Source: Datisca glomerata (taxonomy: Eukaryota; Streptophyta; Magnoliopsida; Cucurbitales; Datiscaceae). From it: a stretch of DNA of 64,000 nucleotides. Positions within the stretch are counted from its first letter, which is position 1, and the number at the start of each line of letters is the position of its first letter. Positions 59,178-64,000 of this stretch are shown here, in pieces. A program made the translations under genes and the position numbers. A model generated the notes under the pieces. That model did no database searches, was not told the DNA's origin, and saw only the letters and a program-made list of their open reading frames with translations. The stretch spans positions 1-64,000 of the forward strand of contig QANY01002299.1 of the NCBI GenBank assembly GCA_003255025.1. Direction: 5' to 3'.

Positions 59178-60730
59178 AGATATTTCAAGTTTATCATGTA
59201 GAGTTTCAAAAATTCTGAAATTTTTCTTTTTAAAATTTAAACTTAATTGATGATAGATTTTGTGAAGATTTAAAATATTTAGAATGCTTGTTCTCTCCAC
59301 GTTTAGTTTAGAATTTAGATTCAATGTATTTTGACAAGTGTTTATCTTTTAACTTTGCTTATCTCAAAAACTTTGATTTATTTGATTTGTTCGTACTTAT
59401 CTTTGACAATTTTTCTGATATATTTAATTCAAATGCTAAACACTAAGTTTTTGAGCGATAGAAATTGTTGAAATTCTATTCCGTCTTCAATCTTTTTTCA
59501 TTACAATTTAACTTTTGAGTATTTTTTTATTTTTTATTAACCCAATTAAAGTTGCTTTTTTTTTTTTTATAAAATACAATGTGTACAATTGACTATCTAG
59601 TAGAGTGGTTGAAATGGTACATGATAAGATGGCACAATTTTCACAAGCAATGGCTTCTTGCAATATGTACTTCATAGTTGCTTTTTCAGATAATACATGC
59701 AGTTTATCTGTATTGACAAAACATAATTTGAATTTAATATGAACAGACTTATTTGTGGAACATAAAAGAGCAAAGTTAAATTGTTGTTTTGAACTTCTGG
59801 GAAAGGCAACTGAATTTTTTTAGATAAAAGGCTTTTGAACTTCTGTGACAAAAGAAACATGGAAGGTAAATCTGCCAACTAATTTGATATTTTTTTTATA
59901 TCAAGGTTAATTTTGAAATATTAAGTTTATGGATGTATGCATAAAATATATTTCTCATGTCATATTATATTTTTATATCATGTCATATCAATTTTTTTAT
60001 AATAATTAAGCCACTAATGCTGAAGGAGCTAAATGTGTAGTTAATGAAGCTAGAGGAAAAGGGAGTCAAGGAAAAATGGCATAGAGGTTCAGTGTGTAAT
60101 TTATCCAATATTTGATTTATCCAAATAATGCACTGGCTGTGTTTCTTATTAATTGCTTGATCTTTTCTACTCTAGTAGACATGAGAGTATAAATCTCAAG
60201 AATGGGGTATTCACATCCTAGAAAATGCTTACTTATAATTCTGAATCGTCTTTTCTTATTAAAAATATGATATAGTAATTTATTTTAGAAAAGAAATAAC
60301 AGGAAAAAAAAGAAGTGGTTATTAATGGAGGAAGGTTTGGTCATTGATCGATCAAGATATCCTACGTCAGCAGAATTGTAAACAAACTAGCAAATTTCTC
60401 CTCAACGTCTTCAACTTGCTATATGCAAATTAATTCTCTTTAGATCCTACAGATCTACAACAAACAGTCAAAGTTCAATAAATAAACTATATAATACCAA
60501 AAATATTATAGTGAAGCTTATTAGTGTGTGGTACCAACGCTAAATGCATAGTTAAAACTTTTATTTTCTAGACCAAATATAGTGGCTATTGAAAGCAAAT
60601 TGCATTTGAGATAATTAAGGGAAAAGTGACAATGAACCAATTGAGTGAATACCTCTATTAGTAGTACTATCCCTTCGGAATAATTCTTATACGAAAAAAA
60701 GTGTTATATTTTCATTTCATTTAGAAATCT
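59178..60730. other. 5' flank of phylloplanin-like gene 2, copy B
   Basis: Collinear with 21140-22761 in copy A. The first ~850 bp also match 55205-56035. A 60-bp deletion near 60190 removes part of the ATGAGAGTATTCTTGTG stretch. No supportable gene. Confidence 0.55.
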
Positions 60731-61175
60731 ATGGCTTGCATGAATGTTCTTTCATACTTTCCGCTTCACTTTTGATTGCAATAACATCTTCAACTGCTTA
60801 ATCAACTGTTAACGTACAACTTAATATTACAAGTCGACTTGTTTGTAGCATTAATGCAAATTCAATTTTGGGATTCCCAAGAAGGTCATTGCCTGGTTTG
60901 AACGTTACTCTTTCATGTGATGGAAGAACTGTTGCTCAAGCAGTGACTAATGTCCTTGGAGTTTTCCAAATAACATTTAGTGCCACAAATCTCAATATTA
61001 CTATCATATTAGAAAGTCGAGTTATTGTTCCACTACCAATTTCTGTAGACTACAAACTTTTACGACGCTCTTGAACTCTTCAACCATACCTATTATTTCT
61101 CTTAACAACATTCTTCAAGGACGGTAAGGAGTTGTTCTTGACTTTTCGACATGCTTATTTTAGCTTATGCATTAG
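60731..61175 (+). pseudogene. Phylloplanin-like gene 2, copy B (frameshifted and nonsense-mutated)
   Basis: Counterpart of 22762-23209. It shares the TAA at the codon-24 position (60799-60801) and the TGA at 61072-61074. In addition it has a one-base deletion in the signal-peptide codons (TCATACTTTCCGC, where gene 1 has TCATTGCTTTTTGC). The region from 60868 (GFPRRSLPGLNVTLSCDGRT, VTNVLGVFQITF, RVIVPLPISVDYKLL) is open for 68 codons but has no leader, and the last two cysteines are gone. No product is expected. Confidence 0.88.
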
Positions 61176-61309
61176 TGTACTACAGTGTGGGTTTCGATTA
61201 TAGTTTTGTAAATTAAACTATAAAAGATCCTATAGATAAAATGTTAAAATTAAACATGTTATAAAGAACTTGGTTGTTATTATTATAATAAAAGCATACC
61301 ATCTTTTTA

Positions 61310-61869
61310 TGCTTTCAAGAAGATCAATCACTCTCTGCATTTCAGGCCCCATAATGTTGAAGACGGCACGATAATCACCAAACTTAGGAAGATTCAACAT
61401 TACGTATACATCCTCTAGTGTAGAGGCAAATTCTCCCCAAGCAGCAATGAAAGTGTGTGAGTAGCTGCACCAATGGTGCGTGCTGGATTGATAATTTGGA
61501 CGCCACCTCCAATGCTTCCAAAACTTCAGCTCTCTTTGGCAAGGTAACATACTCAGAGTCTGAAAGTATGCGTGCACACCAATCCTCTCAGCAAACCCCC
61601 GGCTTACAATGAGTCCCCAAGTAAATGGGAGGATTCGGAAAATCATCACCAGCATTCGCAAGGAACGACACTTGCTCAAGCCTAAGGAACTCAACTTGCT
61701 CGCTCTCCTCCTCCATCAAGACTCCATAATTAACCTCCCATATAATTGACTTTGATATTCCATTAATCATGCAGTCAGCAATTAGCTTCATCGAGGACCA
61801 TGATTTGAGAGGAACTGGGGGAGCTGGCTCATCTTTACCAGCAGTAAGCTCAACCTTTGAAGAACCCAT
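61310..61869 (-). mobile_element. Plant-mobile-domain coding relic, copy B
   Basis: Counterpart of 23345-23929. On the minus strand MGSSKVELTAGKDEPAPPVP starts near 61869, then FLRLEQVSFLANAGDDFPNP. After a frame change near 61590 it continues with HTFIAAWGEFASTLEDVYVM and LNLPKFGDYRAVFNIMGPEM. This copy keeps the TLEDV block in a longer frame (61230-61694) than copy A. Confidence 0.72.
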
Positions 61870-61939
61870 GGATATAATAAAAACCTGCAAAATAGAGGAG
61901 CATGTGTTACGAGCAAGAGACATGGTTACACGCAAAATC

Positions 61940-62470
61940 ACTAAGCCCATACAATTTTGGAAATTTTACTAAGGCGGGACGTAGGCTACAAACATCCTAT
62001 GATGGAGGCACTTTCAATGGAAGCATGTCCAACGGAGGCAAAATCTTTTAAAATTTTCCTAAGGGAGGAAGAATGCTACAAACCCCTTATGACGAAGACT
62101 ATTCAATGGAGGCATGTCTAAGAAAGTAAAATCTTTCAAAATCTTCTTAAGGAGGGAAGCATACTACAAACACCTTACGACAGAGGCATGTTCAATGGAG
62201 GCATGTCTAAAGGAGGCAAAAAATTTCAAAATTTTCCTAAGGGGGGAAGCATACTACAAACACCCTGTGAAAGAGGCACGTTCAATGGAGGCATGTCTAA
62301 CGAAGGTAAAATATTTCAAAAAATTTCTACGGGGGAAGCATACTAGAAACACCCTATAACGAAGGCACTTTCAATGGAGGCATGTCCAACGGAGGTAAAT
62401 CTTTTCAAAATGATCCTAAGGGGGGAAACATATTACAAACATCTTATACGGGAGGCATGTCCATCATGAG
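61940..62470. repeat. 90-bp tandem repeat, about six units (copy B)
   Basis: Same unit as 23990-24540, with CTACAAAC motifs at about 61987, 62076, 62164, 62253, 62342 and 62435. Some spacings are 88-89 bp here, so the plus-strand frame that is open in copy A is broken and only 62114-62359 stays open. Confidence 0.85.
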
Positions 62471-62551
62471 ACATCCTACTTGCAAAAAATTCTAATTATA
62501 ATAATGAGTATTTCACTCACCTGAAGAGAAGCATCCAAACTAGAGAGCTCG

Positions 62552-63858
62552 TGTAACACCCCAATCCCCGATGGTTAAACACGCTTGAAAGTTCGCAATT
62601 CAAAAATTCCCAATTCAATTTAAAACCCTAATTTGAGAAAATCTTCAAATTGAAGACCCTAATTTTGCCCTAATTTTAATGTTATATAGCGAGATGAAAC
62701 ACAAAGGTTAGACATGCCTGGTCTGATCGGGTTGAACCGATTTGGTCTGGTCTGATCGAGACGGTTCAGTCTAATCTGGTCTAACTAAATCGATTCGAAC
62801 CGATCTGATTGAATTGGTCTGGTTCAAGTGCACCAGTTCAAGAGAAGGGGAGGAACATAAAAGGGAGATGAAAAAGAGGGAGAGAGAGAGATGCAACAGA
62901 GAGGGGGGAAGACGAAGGAGAGAGAGAGAGAGACCGAGAGAAATAAAGAGAGGGAGATAGAGAGAGAGACCGAGACAACAGAAATAGAGGGGGAAGAGGG
63001 AGACGAAGGAGAGAGAGAGAGACCGAGACAAAACAAAAATAAAGGGGGAAGAGGGAGGCGAAGGAGAGAGAAACCGAGAAAACAGAAACAGAGGGGGAAG
63101 AGGTATACAAAGGAGAGAGAGAGAGACCAAGACAAAGCAGAAACAAATGGGGAAGAGGGTGACGAATGAGAGAGAGAGAGACTGAGATAAAACGAAAATA
63201 GAGGGTGAAGATCGAGACGAAGGAGAGAGAGAGAGAAAAAGAGAAGCAAAAATAGAGAGAGAGAGAGATTGAAGCTTACCAAAATGGAGTTGCAGGTGGT
63301 GCAATGACAATGCCAGAAACAGATACAAAAGGATAGAAATAACTGAAATTTGAAGAATAAAATTCAGATTTGGATGAATATATATAAAGATAGAAATAGG
63401 AAATTTGATTTGAGATATAGCAAAAATAGAAAAGTAATAAAGAAAGAGGGAGAAGAAAATGGATTACCGGAGAGTCAACAATAAAGAGAGAGACTTGTTG
63501 TCAAACATTAGAGAGAGAGAGATGAAACACAAAGGTTTTTTCAATGGAGGAGTTTGAGAGACAAAGAGAAGTAGTTTCCACAGAAGGCTTCGTAGAGAAT
63601 AAAATTGTAATAGAGAGGGAGGATATCAGTAAATAAAGGAATGGTTCGTGCATTTAAAAGAAAACGGTAGAGAGGGGTTATGGGTGGTTACATATTTGAG
63701 ATAAAAAAAATGAGATAGTAGGGGGAGATAGTTGAGAGAAAACACGTGATGTGGTGTGAGGTGAAACAAATGAGGTAGCTTAGGGTGTATATACATATAT
63801 GGTGTGAGTGGGAATTATAAATTACAAAATACCCTTTATAAAATACTTGGGTATTACA
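62552..63858. mobile_element. Solo LTR with perfect target-site duplication (copy B)
   Basis: TGTAACACCCCAATCC ... CTTGGGTATTACA, flanked on both sides by GCTCG (62547-62551 and 63859-63863). It is 1307 bp against 2428 bp in copy A, because about 1.17 kb equivalent to 24757-25930 is deleted. The purine-rich minisatellite (about 62870-63270) is retained and again produces long Ser/Leu-rich minus-strand frames that are not genes. Confidence 0.88.
62870..63270. repeat. Purine-rich minisatellite within the solo LTR (copy B)
   Basis: Units of about 50-60 bp (GGGGGAAGAGGGAGACGAAG, AGAGAGAGACCGAGAC, AACAGAAATAG). Unit order and number differ from copy A. It is the source of the frames at 62771-63328, 62824-63282 and 62891-63169. 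Confidence 0.85.
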
Positions 63859-63863
63859 GCTCG

Positions 63864-64000
63864 ACAACTATTGGTGCTCACGACGATTCCATGATAGTCC
63901 GTGAAAGCAAGATCTACAAATAAAACAAAGACTTGGTTAGACCAAACTCTATGTAAAGTATAGAAAAATAACTAAGGCATTGTAGCAAACACTTAATGGC
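63864..64000. other. Right flank of the solo LTR, copy B
   Basis: Collinear with 27049-27186 (GGTGCTCACGACGATTCC, CAAAGACTTGGTTAGACCAA). The homology still holds at the last base. Confidence 0.7.

Larger units (their letters stand above)
56036..59990 (+). repeat. Secondary tandem duplication in copy B, second unit
   Basis: Repeats 51611-56035. About 400 bp equivalent to 54795-55205 are missing at 59177, where CACAAAAATAGA joins TATTTCAAGTTTATCATG. It then continues past the equivalent of 56035 into the unduplicated gene-2 flank, as in copy A. Confidence 0.82.
36521..64000 (+). repeat. Copy B of the large direct segmental duplication
   Basis: Direct-orientation partner of 1-27186. It lacks the hAT-bearing stretch of copy A (about 3781-7770) and about 1.1 kb matching 1561-2648. 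It carries an extra tandem duplication within its copia/phylloplanin-2 part (51611-59177). It runs off the end of the window while still homologous to copy A, so the right boundary is unknown. Confidence 0.93.

Noticed and set aside
62771..63328. Minus-strand frame of 185 codons and neighbouring frames on both strands
   Set aside because: Same minisatellite artefact in copy B, not conserved in frame with copy A.

Overview
This window is repeat-rich, AT-rich plant nuclear DNA. Copia, LINE, hAT, Helitron-like and plant-mobile-domain relics, together with phylloplanin-like and wax-synthase/sterol-acyltransferase-like genes, point to a dicot. I cannot name the species. I see no rRNA, tRNA, CRISPR array or bacterial-style operon. 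Only one protein gene looks intact: a secreted phylloplanin-like protein at 43521-43961 (+).

The main architecture is a large direct (tandem) duplication. Copy A (1 to about 27186) is repeated as copy B (36521-64000), with the same order and orientation. In each copy the order is: 3' end of a wax-synthase/ASAT-like gene; copia relic (-); 31-bp minisatellite; Helitron-like insertion; phylloplanin-like gene 1; LINE fragment (-); LINE fragment (+); LTR copia element (-); phylloplanin-like gene 2; plant-mobile-domain relic (-); 90-bp tandem repeats; a solo LTR with a 5-bp target-site duplication. The copies then diverged. A alone has a hAT relic and a 660-bp local tandem duplication, and its copia element has lost reverse transcriptase and zinc knuckle. 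B alone has a further tandem duplication of about 4.4 kb, a micro-inversion in a copia LTR and a deletion of about 1.2 kb in the solo LTR.

Between the copies (27.2-36.5 kb) lie a GC-richer block, 26-bp repeats, a 3-kb array of about 40 degenerate ~74-bp units, LINE remains, and the full-length but frameshifted wax-synthase/ASAT-like pseudogene that begins copy B.

Functionally, phylloplanin gene 1 survives in B and is broken in A by a frameshift in the signal peptide. Gene 2 is dead in both copies through the same two nonsense codons, so it died before the duplication. The acyltransferase is broken wherever it can be seen. The rest is transposon debris and tandem repeats. All alignments were made by eye, so boundaries of repeats and relics are approximate.
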